Shown here: positions 53,201 to 62,514 of the stretch, piece after piece
How the letters are laid out: every line of letters begins with the position of its first letter
How positions within the stretch are numbered: position 1 is the first letter of the stretch
From: Antedon mediterranea
Lineage: Eukaryota; Echinodermata; Crinoidea; Comatulida; Antedonidae
Length of the DNA: 64,000 bases
Reading direction: 5' to 3'
Assembly (NCBI RefSeq): GCF_964355755.1
Contig: NC_092674.1
Coordinates: 13,211,001-13,275,000 of the forward strand
Notes under the pieces: generated by a model
The model's input: the letters and a program-made list of their open reading frames with translations, nothing else
Told to the model about the DNA's origin: nothing
Database searches by the model: none
Translations under genes and position numbers: made by a program

Positions 53201-56200
53201 AATGCAAATGACACCAACCCCCACCCCGCCCCCACCCTAAAAAAAAAAAAAAAACAGCCATGGAAATTTATAATTTTTGAGCTGAAATATGAGAGCTGCT
53301 CGATGGCCGGGATCTTTGCACTTAATTTAAAAAATAAAAGGATCTTATAGCCACCATAATTAGAAAATGGAAATTATAATTTAAAATAGGAAATAAAAAA
53401 AATTATTTTGAGTGTCTCCAGGACCTCAGCCCCACCACCATGGTTGATAAGAAAATTTGGAAAAATACAGCTACTCGATGGCCGGAAATGGCACTTAATT
53501 TAAAATATGAAATTAAAATATATAGACGTGTCTCCATGATCTTAGCCCACCATAGTTCGAAAATGGCAATTATAATTTAAAATAGGAAATCAAAATATAT
53601 ATTAATTGTGTCTCCAGGACCTCATGGTTGGGGCTGAGGTAAGAAAATTTGAAAAAATAGAGCTGCTCAATGGCCGGAAATGGCACTTAATTTCAAATAT
53701 AAAATAAATTTATTAGTACCTCCAGGATCTTAGCCCATGATAGTTTTGAAAGTGCCAATTATAATTTAAAATAGGAAATAAAAATATATATTAAGTGTTT
53801 CCAGGACCTCAGCCCCACCATGGTTGGGGCTGAGGTAAAACAAATTGGAATAATAGAGCTGCTAGATGGCCGGAAATTGCACTTAATTTTAAATAAAAAT
53901 GTACAAGAGTCCCTAAGACCTCGCCCCATCATGGTCACTGAGAGGTGAAGAACATTTGGAAATATAGGGTTGCTACGACGATGCAATGGAACATAATTTG
54001 AAATATGGAAAACAAAATCTCTAGAAGAAATTCTTTTTAAAATTAGAGCTTCTAGTTACCGGAAATTGCCATTTTAAGGGTTGGGGTAGGGGTGTGGCCG
54101 CTTATAATTATGAACTGAAAAAACAAAACCCCTTTCATAATGTGTTTTCGTTCAATTGTCTCTATATCTGGGGATCCAATAACCTGCATGGTCTCTGAAA
54201 TAGAGCAACATAATTGGCCAATAGGTAGCCTCTTCGGATTTGTTGTGCTGCCTATATCGCACACACGGTAGTTTTCGAGCAGCCTTCCTATCCGAAGAGC
54301 CGATTAAGTCCGAAACGAAAGGATGGAAGAACTACTATTGTACGGAAAACCCGAACAGATCTGTTTTGTACGATATGATATTGCGTAAGGTGATATGTAT
54401 TAACAAAATATTTTATTTTTGTTCTGTGGTATATTATTTTTTTGGTTGTTCAAAAAACACAAAATTATGCCAGATTATGCTAAAAACGGCTAAATAATGC
54501 CGCGGCATTATGCCAGATGCCGTGGGCCTCCAAATAATTCCAAAAAGCATAATAATGCCAGAAATGGCAACTATGCCGCGCCGGCGGCGCGCGTTACGTA
54601 CAGTTTGGCTATACTGTATATGCATAATCATAAAACTTCCTCTCTCGATCGCGCGATATGTGTAAAAACATCTCCTCAACCACCGTGACAAGTTGTAAAC
54701 AATCTTAATTAGCATATCATGCATAATTCATACTCGTGGTTTGAAATCTTTGTTTACTTTCGCTCGGAATGATTTTCCAGACGAAATTTAATCAAACTAA
54801 TTTACCTGTTAATTACGTAAACTTGTTGTTTTTGGCTCGAATTTTTAACTTAAAGTGAATAACTTTAATATTACTTTGATATGGCCAATTTAAATTTAGA
54901 ATATTTTGACCTTCATTTTTTGTGTTCAAAGGGACAATACAACTTTAAAGAAAGGGTCATGTGAGGTGGGTTTACAGTACATTGATGTAGGCCAAAGTAT
55001 AATGTGATGCTTGTTTGATGGCTTGTAATTAATAAGTAAAAATATCATTATTTCTATTATATATTGTACGTACGTTTTCACACGAGGCGGGAGACGCCAG
55101 CTCTTCTACTTCAACATCTTCTTTACCTTCTATTCTTTTGTTGATATTTTCTTCAGCAAGTTTTCGATACAATGAGTTTGGGTTATCTATAAATCAGTAA
55201 ATGTATTGTCTATAATAGAGTGAAGAAGCCTTCGGTTTCTGTATTAGGCCTGAGCTGAATTGAACGATTTTTTAGCATTAAGGGCAAATGTTATAGTATA
55301 GCTCAATATGCTCAGTTTACAAGCTAACTATAAAGGAAAATGATTTCAAGAAGAGCATAATTGATTTAATAAATCTAAGCAGAACTTCGATGCACGTCAA
55401 AGTGGGCACCAGATTATTTACACATCAGAGCTATGTATTGAAATTATGGCTCTGCAACCCATTGAGTAATGTGATTGGTAACATAATTTTGTAAAATTAT
55501 TATCTGATTATTATCTGATGATTATTCTGACGGTTTGTCAATAAGAAGAACGGATACAAACAGACACATTCTTAGAAGTGTGGTCGATAAATAGTATACA
55601 ATTCCTGATTCAAAACGATATTGTTTTATCGACATATGATAAACACCATCGCAATTTCTGCGACAAGTACGTGCATTTATTAACTTGGTTATTCGTATAA
55701 AAACGTGTTAAGGGGACTTATGGTAAACGAAATTGCTTTAATATAGGACAGAATGGTATTATTTATTCAAGTAAATTGAATACTGTGAACAGTAAATATA
55801 TAATTCAGAAAAAATGAATTGATTTCCAATCCAATCTATTTCAATACAATACTTGTTCATTTTGTGATGAATGGTCTATTATGATGAATGAAACGATGGT
55901 GAAAACGTTGTTATTTATTTTTACCACTTTCGTCATTCTTGTCCCATTTGTTTAATTCTGCGTTTGTTTCTATAGTTTTAATAACAGCCACTCCGTCTGT
56001 TATTTCATGATTGACGTTAAATCTGAAATTTAATAATTTAAAAAAACTATATATACACAAAAACAATATTGAACCAAAATAATATGAATTAAACGCACAG
56101 AATAAAAAAAAACACATGCTTTCTTTTAGAGCTATGTTTGTGTTCCCTAATGATATAAGAAACGAGAAATTAATTTATTGATATCTTTAGATTCGTTTGT

Positions 56201-59200
56201 CTCTCCCAGTCTATAGTGAGACATCAACAACATATTATATAAGTGACATTGAACGCCAAGAATTACATTTATATATATGCCTACATATACTCATATTATG
56301 AAGTTTATTGTGCACAGTAATTATTTGATTTTGTCACATATGAAAAAAACATAATATTAATTCAGTACACATTTTACTTTATGAATTGTTGCCATACATT
56401 ATATTCTGGAGTGCATGTTGTGTGCATTGATTTTGGTTTTAATTTAATGTAAATATACTTTTCTGAAATCGTCTACTTACTATACTTACTAGACGTAACA
56501 ACAAAGCGGGCATACTATTTAGTATTGACAAGTACTCCAAATTAAAATATGGAAATTTATTATAAATACAATAATACTAATTGTTGGTAAATATTATTGT
56601 ATTTTTAAAATATAACATAAATAATAAACACTGTGCTTATAAACAGAATATTTATTTTTTTTATATTATATGTAAGCTTATGAAAACTATTACTATTATG
56701 TTTGTGCTATTATGCTTAGCTATCTACTTACTCCTTTCCAAGACAAGCATTTACTAAACAGGTTTTACCCACACCTTCCTGTCCAATTACTTTAAGAATT
56801 CCAAGATTCACTTCAATTTTACCCTCTGTTAATGCTTCAATGTAAGTCTTCTCTACAAGCTTACCACGCGCAGTAATCACATATGGAATATCTAGATCTG
56901 TTAATTATTATGTAATTTAATACAATGAACAGTTAAAATGAGTATTAATGTTTTTGAGTAAATACATTACATTAAACTCATTCAAAGATGTCTCATTATT
57001 ATAATGTATATTGATTCGGATTTATAAGAAGTAGCATAGATGATTTACACTCAAATCAATCGTCTTCGAAGTTGTAATGTGTTTGTAGCCTAATGATTGC
57101 ATTACATGGTAAAACAATTAACGTAATAATGTGATTTGATGAAATACGATTAATCATTAGAATTTATAAAAGCAATACAGTAGTTTTTATTTAAAGACCA
57201 AATACATTATACGCACATAAGCGTATGAAATAGTGAAAAAAAGAAATGAAAAACACTAATTCAAATAACAATATTCTTCCTTAAAATTCTATTGTATGGA
57301 ACAATTATTCATACCTGGCGTTTCAATATCTATGTCGGGCAATGGTCCACCTAAAACAAAGTTAGAATATATGTGTAAATAAAAGTACATGAAGCAAAAT
57401 GCGAAAATGTAAGAGATAGTGTAAAAACCTCAGACCTCACTCACAACATACTGGTGTAACATGGGCTTTAAGTGCAGCGTTGGAACCAGTTATTCCGTGT
57501 GACATCATAGAGGCATCGCCCATCTCCAACAAAATGTCCACTAAAAATGGTTTTGTTTAAAATGGCTGATTTTTATATTTTTTTCATATTGATTTGTTTC
57601 CTGTAAAGCGGGCTATAGGCCTAAATGTGATAAAAAATATTATTTATAATTATTTTCTTAAACTCAAAGCCCACAGTATAAAATACACAGTAGGTAGTTA
57701 GATATAAGAAATACAAACATAGATTAAAGATCACGGTCCTGTTCATGGTTGAAAGGTGTTTTTATTGTTTGATTTTGATATTATATTTTTTTCATATTGC
57801 ACAGGTTTTTGTTTGTTTTTTTTATTACGCTATAAAAAAATGTTTTTGTAGAATGTGCAAGTTATTTGTATTATTGTCATAGTTTTGATTATCTATCTGT
57901 CATATTATATGTGTATAGGCCTGTTTTGTTATTGTTATTATTAAAACAATAATTAAAAATATCTCAAACTTTATTGATTTAATTTGATTCTATTAATAAT
58001 GTTAAAGAATATAATGTGAGTATCGAGTCAAGAAACTTGTATTAATAGAACTAGAACTAGAAAATCCTTCGTTGTAAATAGCATTCATATTTTTAATTCT
58101 AATGTAAGACGTTAATGCAATTTTTAAATAGTTTTACATTTTTAACAGTATTTTTAACTTTTTATCTTGTATTTTTAATCTGTTATAATACTGCACGTTT
58201 TTAAATTGTTGCAATATTGTTGTTTTAATCTACCAAGCAAAGTGAATTTCCATTTTTATGGACAAATAAAATTTCTTGAATCTTGAATCTTGAATCTTAA
58301 TAATAAGCATTGGTTGAGAATTTACTTACATTGTTATTGTTTTTTTAAATATCTAAAACTTTATTTCTTAAATAATTCCAATTATATTAATACAATGTAA
58401 AAGAATATAATGTGATTTTAAAGAACAACAATCATTGGCTGAGAATTTACTTATATTGTTATATTTATTTTACTTAAAAAATTAAACAAGTAAAAACAAG
58501 ACAATGTGAAACATTACAAACTAAACCTATTTTAGATATTAAGTGGTTTTCCATTAAAGTTTGTGTTATCTTTAAGCTGGACATACCGTCATTGTTTCAA
58601 GATTAGTTGTCAGCTGATTTACACATGTTTACAGCCTACCTCTTAGCCTACTTTGTTATAAACTCACCTTTCAATATGTCAATTATCTCGGCTTTTTGAC
58701 CTGCCCTTAATTCGTTGTCATATTTCTTACACTCGTTTTCATTGTACAAATCTATTACAGATTTGCCATACTGTGTAAATTAAAAATGAATATGGTAGGT
58801 AAAAGAATACATTTTATTTTATTTTTTTTTTATTATATTTTTTTAACATTATTAATCAAAAAAGGAATCGAGTCAATATACTGAGATACTGATTCAAATT
58901 TATTCTAAAAAACAGAAGACCACGTCCTGTAATAATGTCTACACGTTTTGTTAAATCTTCTAATTTGGTATATAAATATAATTTTCAATCCATTATACAA
59001 ACTATTATTGTAAATTAGGGCCTAATATTATTGTATTATCTTCGTTATTTATTTGTATTAATTATTACATTAAATATAACAAAAACTGTATACACAAATT
59101 AACAAAAACAAATTATCATTTTTAATTTAAATACTAATTACGTAACCTAATTTGATTTAACATTAAACCAACCTTATCTTCTTTTGAAACGTAAGATTTA

Positions 59201-62200
59201 CCGGAACATTCCTTCATTATCTATATATAAATTTACGTAAGGGCTAAATTCGGTAAATCGCGCGTTATTTCTAGAATATTTATTTTATGGTATATACAGT
59301 TGGTTAGAATTTCGGTACTGATTTTAACCACCTGATGTAACCCCGTTTACTAATTAAATTTAGTTAGATAATTAGTTATTGACAATTAAAACGAATTTAG
59401 GTTCAACGATTAGCCCCAAATAGGGATGTTTTCCGATCGTGGTATACACTGTCTAATGGATGTCCTCATAAAAAATACCTGCACACAATAATACGAGGAT
59501 ACTTCCCATTTTCCTATCTCCTCCTACGATAATTATTTTTAATAGCTGAAAACCGGTTGAACAGCTCGAGTAAAGTATCATAATGTTGAAGACAGGCAGA
59601 TTTTCTTTAAAAAATACTATTTTGATAGATTTAATATACGATTATACAAAATATGTATTGATTTGCGATGAATGAAACATTCCAATCTCTGTTCCACAAG
59701 TGTCTATTCCATCAGGCGTCGTAAAGGCAAGTACTGTATACTCATAACAGAAATTAGATCCATTTATTTTTCAATCTGTGCTGCAGAGGTTGGATATAGA
59801 TTTTTTTAAAACGGATAATGAGCTAGCGTTTTCAGTCGCCGTATATTAATGTACAAATCTTTATTATTGCAGTTAAACCACCCACATCATCACCCTTTCT
59901 TCACTGGCATGAATAGCGTTGTAAAGCCATTAGAGGATAGGCCTGCGGTGCATCACATGCCCTAAACGCAGAACAACTTTGGTGGGTAGGGAAGGAACCA
60001 ACTTAAGTATGAATTGGCTCTAAGAAGCAATTGAAACCCATTAGGCTTACTAATTAAGCTGAGTTAGATAATTTAATATTTATTGACGATTAAATCGAAT
60101 TTATGATTTGCCCCGAATAGAGGTGGTTTTCACAAATTGTTTTACATTATATAAACATATACACGTCGTAGTGATGTATCGTTTCATGTACTGTACAATT
60201 TCAAACGACTAGGACGGTGATAGTTTCAACAAAGTATTACATCGCAATGTTTTACTGTGTTTAGTGGTATATTATTTGTAAACTAAATGGATAAAGAATA
60301 TATTTAAAAATTGTTCCTCTTTGCACCCATCCTCTTCACCATTCCTCAACCCTAATGTAACATACAAAACACAAATTACGTTTATTTAAATTTGACACAT
60401 TTTGTGACAAGTTTCTCTTACGGAAGTAATTCCCAGGGTGCTAATTTTAGTTGAGTACATAAATCACAGTGTCTATTTATTCGTTCCTGTAAACGACATG
60501 TATTATTGTCTTGCGGTACGTACATTTGAAATCGCCAGTTTTTTAACGCTGACATTATGTATTCGAGAACCATCTGTGGGCACGACCTAGATGGTACGCG
60601 AGCGAAGCGAGCGTACCATCTAGTATACACAATGATGGCTCTGTGATCGTTGTACGTGAGATCTTGTGTGACACATTCATGCAGAAGTGTTCGTTTATCC
60701 TAGTAAATAATATATTTTATTGTGTATAAAATATTATTTTGATTTATGTTAATTATTAAAATTAGTAACTTGTATCTTCGTCACAGGAATAACACACAAT
60801 GACGTCAGATATGTGTCGATTGGATTTCCTCCGTTTGTGAATTTTTAAATGATTAATGGTGATGGACACCATTACCTGTCTACACAATGTACTACCTTCT
60901 GTACAACTTTAGGCCTTCTGTTTTTTTTTAATTCACTATCAGATTACAATCCATACATGGCTCATTATGTAGAGTACCTATTGAGAAGACGCGTGATGTT
61001 CTTGTACTGACATAGCGATTGGGGTGAGTGTCTGATTTATGTACCTATTGTGTTATGAATATATCACGCTGTTTTCTGATGTACGGAAGGCCCTGCATCA
61101 CCCTCTCTAATGTAACAATCAACCCCTAGTGGTAAATTGTTGTTACGTTAGTGCAGGTTAATGTTACGTTAGTGCAGGTTAATTTTTGTTACGTTAGTGG
61201 TTGATTGTTACGTTAGTGGTTAATGTTACGTTAGTGGTTGATTGTTACATTAGTTGTTTATTGTTACGTTAGTAGGTGATACAGGACTTAGATGGTTAAA
61301 GTTTGCACAATACATAACACACAGTTGAAGTGATGATAACACGTGCGATTCATCGTGATCGAAAAAAAGTTGTGTGCAAACAGTAAAGTAGAAGAATGTC
61401 TAATGGAGTCCATCACGAAATAACAAGTTAATACAGATGGTGACGAATGATTACGAAAACAAAAATCTCGAAAACATAGACCACAACACAATCTTCTCAA
61501 TATTAGGCTATATAATGTTTTCGATATTTCGCGAATACAACGACCTCGTTAAATCTTAGCAATACTACGTTATAGGGGTATGTTGAACTTACAAATTACT
61601 CACAGCTTTTCCTCCTCTACAAATGATATCAGAGAGAATGCATTGATTGTGTAAATATGAAATAGCTATAGCAACAGCATTACACTTTGCTATTCATTTT
61701 ATGTCACAACAAGTAATATAACAATATAGTCCAACATCGATACAGGCGTTCTTACGGTAAATGTTTCTTAGAAATAATATCGCATTAGTCGATGTCTTCA
61801 GCCGTTTTTCATACATTACGATGAAGTTTGCTGATGTTATGACACGGTGGCGATACACTATCATTATTAATGCATTTCATATGTTCTGAAGCACGCAGGG
61901 ATTAGGCTTGTATTTACACACTGAGTTATACAACTTTTTTTTGTTTACCTTAATGAAACATGAATCTTTTCAAGCTTCTGTTATATTCGTTGCAATAAAC
62001 TGGCGCAATAGGCCTATGTATTCTCACTTCGTTTATGTTATAGGTTATTAGACCGACTTCAGATTGAGCTAGGTGTCACCCGGAAATGACATATATGACA
62101 CAATGTTTTCTTGGGTTCTTACATGTGTATGAACAGAAAGGTTACAGGAAAACGCACATGGTTGAGGTGATAATTCAAAATGGCCGCCAAAATAGCAAAA

Positions 62201-62514
62201 TTTTAACAATTATGTTGTAGCAATAAGCATTGCCTTAAAACAGAAATGAGACCATTAAATATGATCCCTCTGTGAACTCTAATCAAGCATATGTATATGC
62301 TATACCATGTTTAAAGTTTGGTACAGTGACCACCAATTAAGCACAATTAAATCGAATTGGTTTTTAATGACACGTATGACACACTAAATATTGCCGTATT
62401 GTGTAAATGACTTACGTGGTTCAAATGATTTACGTCTGCTCCAACTTTGATGAGATACATACATGTACGCACGTGACCAAAAGCAGCAGCACACATAAGA
62501 GGTGTTTCCCCGTC
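32274..62514 (-). CDS. Ankyrin-Roc-COR-Death domain protein (ROCO-type GTPase)
   Basis: Exons in coding order: 62514-62416, about 59217-59173, 58770-58668, 57540-57445, 57350-57315, 56897-56732, 56022-55925, 55186-55074, 45018-44902, 44515-44485, 42186-42014, 41262-41173, 40862-40683, 39752-39510, 39284-39090, 38605-38423, 37275-36964, 34766-34689, 34424-34223, 32545-32274. From 58770 on, phases join without a stop; total is roughly 940 residues. Domains: an ankyrin repeat (GETPLMCAAAFGHV, 33 residues); Roc GTPase with P-loop GQEGVGKTCLVN, DHGGQ and LIVGTHKG; COR (LLNFLYDLGDIIYLP, LWEEQGIDMEKFQYLVELMI); and a C-terminal Death domain (GELADLTNNLCGEWEELGLR). It is probably a cytosolic signalling scaffold of the type seen in DAPK/LRRK relatives, though no kinase or LRR was found. 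The Roc G4 motif is THKG where THxD is usual. The first exon is unlikely to be the true start, and the ankyrin exon is assigned to this gene by strand and order only. Confidence 0.82.
33010..33245. repeat. Imperfect inverted repeat
   Basis: AAGTATCATAGGAATATG at about 33040 recurs inverted near 33205-33225, with further partial matches toward the centre. It may be a small MITE in the last intron of the minus-strand gene. The rest of 32550-34220 shows nothing I can support. Confidence 0.45.
35182..36947 (-). mobile_element. Helitron copy 3
   Basis: It has an intact minus-strand 5' end (TCTATATATAAATTTACG, 36947) and 3' end (hairpin arms GATGGTACGC/GCGTACCATC around CTCGCTTCGCTC, then CTAG at 35182), between A and T. 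Its 5' end lies 16 bases past the 5' splice site of the Roc-COR exon 37275-36964. A LINE 3' tail is inserted at about 35551-35858. Confidence 0.88.
35551..35858 (+). mobile_element. L2-like LINE C-terminus and 3' tail
   Basis: The reading frame gives LIQPYVPKRSLRSRSESLLA, then GNRSFSSAFVSLWNALPIEI and SLLKTHLF with a stop, a typical LINE protein end. It is followed by a tail containing TGTAAAGCGCATTGAGGC and ATTATTATT repeats, the usual L2-type 3' end. It is 5'-truncated and inserted in Helitron copy 3. Confidence 0.85.
37301..37842. mobile_element. Kolobok-type MITE (542 bp)
   Basis: TTAA flanks both sides (37297-37300, 37843-37846). The tips are AGATCTATTGTCCCTTTG and, inverted, AGATGTATTGTCC. 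Its first 220 bp match the left end of the large element at 45561, and its last 320 bp match the right end up to 54944. The change-over is at a shared CAACGCGCTTG-like point (about 37520). It is therefore an internal-deletion derivative of that family. It starts 26 bases upstream of the exon at 37275. Confidence 0.9.
38031..38348 (-). mobile_element. Helitron copy 4, internally deleted
   Basis: The hairpin half GCTCGCGTACCATCTAG at about 38046 and the TTACCCGATGG-to-TATATAGA 5' end at 38348 are both recognisable, but only about 320 bp remain and the terminal CTAG is lost. It lies 75 bases downstream of the exon 38605-38423. Confidence 0.7.
41300..41400 (-). repeat. Possible degenerate Helitron 3' end
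   Basis: GATGGTTCTCGAAATGTTTA with CATCTAG just before it resembles the same region in the good copies, with about one change in four. It may be an old relic or a chance match. Confidence 0.35.
42430..42531 (+). repeat. LINE 3' tail fragment
   Basis: GGTCCCTAATGATCAGCTTC pairs with GGATGGACC to form a short stem, followed by GAAATAAAAAAATAAAAATA. This stem-plus-A-rich layout is typical of non-LTR retrotransposon 3' ends. Confidence 0.6.
43372..43406 (-). other. Possible 35-nt cassette exon of the Roc-COR gene
   Basis: It has an AG before and GTAAGT after on the minus strand and reads GAKGGTSTETKD in the frame left by the 44515-44485 exon. Including it breaks the phase into the next exon at 42186, whereas skipping it keeps the frame. 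It could be a rare or alternative exon, or a chance pattern. Confidence 0.35.
45124..45404 (+). pseudogene. LINE C-terminus and 3' tail
   Basis: The plus strand reads RSGRRFRSIKANKAPFKNSS, FPGAIRALN and a stop, a common LINE protein end. A tail follows with ACAATAAATGATACTTGACT repeats near 45385. The opposite-strand reading frame here is a shadow. Confidence 0.7.
45905..51168 (+). CDS. Kolobok-like DDE transposase, 12 exons
   Basis: Exons are about 45905-46095, 46981-47109, 47335-47389, 47775-47877, 47983-48298, 48512-48794, 49038-49274, 49400-49476, 49620-49724, 50017-50231, 50479-50643 and 50910-51168, roughly 710 residues. The N-terminus is short and basic (GKRGPYSGLRSSEKKRRKL), then an acidic linker (SSESESESTCDEDEDY). 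The core has GDGRMDSPGHSAQ, CVTDAHLQIG, HNIWHAAKNLAKAL, HHVVDEHQW, CSHGPL and GTAELENFHQ. The D of DGR, D of TDAH and E of AELENFH are the likely DDE catalytic triad (inference). Similar multi-exon proteins are common as unnamed loci in invertebrates and fish. Phases fit from exon 4 to the stop; the exon 2 to 3 junction is out of phase as drawn and one border is wrong or damaged. Position just inside a TTAA-flanked TIR supports a transposase, possibly recently active. Confidence 0.75.
46331..46368. repeat. TAC microsatellite
   Basis: About nine copies of TAC/CTA in the first intron of the transposase gene. Confidence 0.9.
46586..46613. repeat. 28-bp perfect palindrome (CAGGGAG type)
   Basis: Two 14-bp arms (CCAGGGAGTTGTTA) meet without a spacer. 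It is related in sequence to the palindrome at 30103-30135 (shared CAGGGAG-TGT pattern). Confidence 0.92.
51315..51336. repeat. Internal copy of the Kolobok-like tip with TTAA
   Basis: CAAAGGGACAATACATCT followed by TTAA is a perfect inverse of the 18-bp left tip at 45561. It lies 147 bases after the transposase stop. On the minus strand the TTAA supplies the stop codon of the P2X7-ballast-like reading frame. Confidence 0.9.
51334..52866 (-). pseudogene. P2X7 ballast-like cysteine-rich domain gene, damaged
   Basis: Coding order on the minus strand: 52866-52855 (MDLS, GT follows), 52065-51860 (in phase, ending PSWCVCNNCWQIQTENERVF and CGYTHENTT), then about 51590-51334. The last block reads LNEAMLQLARAYHQDILAAP, HTAYRQYVL, an in-frame TGA where Trp is usual, HGRLG, a one-base frame change, then SCVWAVRDKYPDAFGQYVG and FQPGRI. 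The WCxCxxC pattern, the AYR block, and the final PSC/W/RDKYP/GQYxGF series match the cysteine-rich C-terminal ballast domain of P2X7 receptors, which also occurs alone in many invertebrate proteins. No channel domain is present. The junction between blocks two and three is out of phase, so an exon may be lost. It is convergent with the transposase. Confidence 0.72.
52925..54592. mobile_element. TIR element with GC-rich ends and an internal tandem array
   Basis: The left end (GCCGGCCGCGCCGCAGCGTT, then GCCAG, AAATTATGCC) recurs inverted at the right (about 54550-54592: GGCAACTATGCCGCGCCGGC). Repeated TAATGCCAGA motifs sit inside both ends. Removing it joins P2X7-like-gene upstream sequence to the Kolobok-like right end. 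The target duplication is not clear. Confidence 0.6.
53285..54075. repeat. Tandem array, about 190-bp unit, five copies
   Basis: Units begin near 53290, 53470, 53657, 53857 and 54044 with AGAGCTGCTCGATGGCCGGA-like sequence followed by AAATGGCACTTAATTT. Divergence between units is moderate and the last is incomplete. Confidence 0.8.
58060..58300 (+). repeat. LINE 3' tail fragment
   Basis: AAAGTGAATTTCCATTTTTA, then GGACAAATAAAATTTCTTG and TTGAATC repeats (58270-58300) form a classic LINE 3' end with a short tandem tail. No coding sequence is attached. Confidence 0.65.
59220..60623 (+). mobile_element. Helitron copy 5 (1404 bp)
   Basis: It starts TCTATATATAAATTTACG at 59220 after A. It ends with the hairpin (GATGGTACGC, GAGCGAAGCGAG, GCGTACCATC) and CTAG at 60623 before T. 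It is the cleanest copy at both ends. Its first base is next to, or a few bases from, a coding block of the minus-strand Roc-COR gene (59217-59173). Confidence 0.9.
60624..62415. other. Intron or intergenic sequence, no gene seen
   Basis: Apart from the minisatellite at 61135-61283 there is no supported exon or repeat. Further ankyrin exons of the minus-strand gene would be expected here or beyond the window but were not found. Confidence 0.4.
61135..61283. repeat. Minisatellite, about 18-24-bp unit
   Basis: Seven or eight copies of TGTTACGTTAGTGGTTGAT with variants (GCAGGTTAAT in place of GGTTGAT). Confidence 0.9.

Larger units (their letters stand above)
45561..54944 (+). mobile_element. 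Kolobok-like DNA transposon carrying two genes
   Basis: The left tip AGATGTATTGTCCCTTTG (45561-45578) follows TTAA (45557-45560). The right tip, its near-identical inverse (AGTTGTATTGTCCCTTTG read from 54944), precedes TTAA (54945-54948). TTAA targets occur in piggyBac and Kolobok; the transposase is not piggyBac. The MITE at 37301-37842 joins the two ends directly, supporting these outer limits. Inside are a 12-exon transposase gene (+), a broken P2X7-ballast-like gene (-) and an unrelated TIR element (about 52925-54592). A perfect extra copy of the tip plus TTAA lies at 51315-51336. A shorter element ending there (45561-51332, 5772 bp) is therefore the alternative reading. The whole lies in an intron of the Roc-COR gene. 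Confidence 0.72.

Noticed and set aside
54240-54724. Open frames on both strands near the GC-rich right TIR
   Set aside because: They run through inverted repeats and the MITE-like end; no protein motif.
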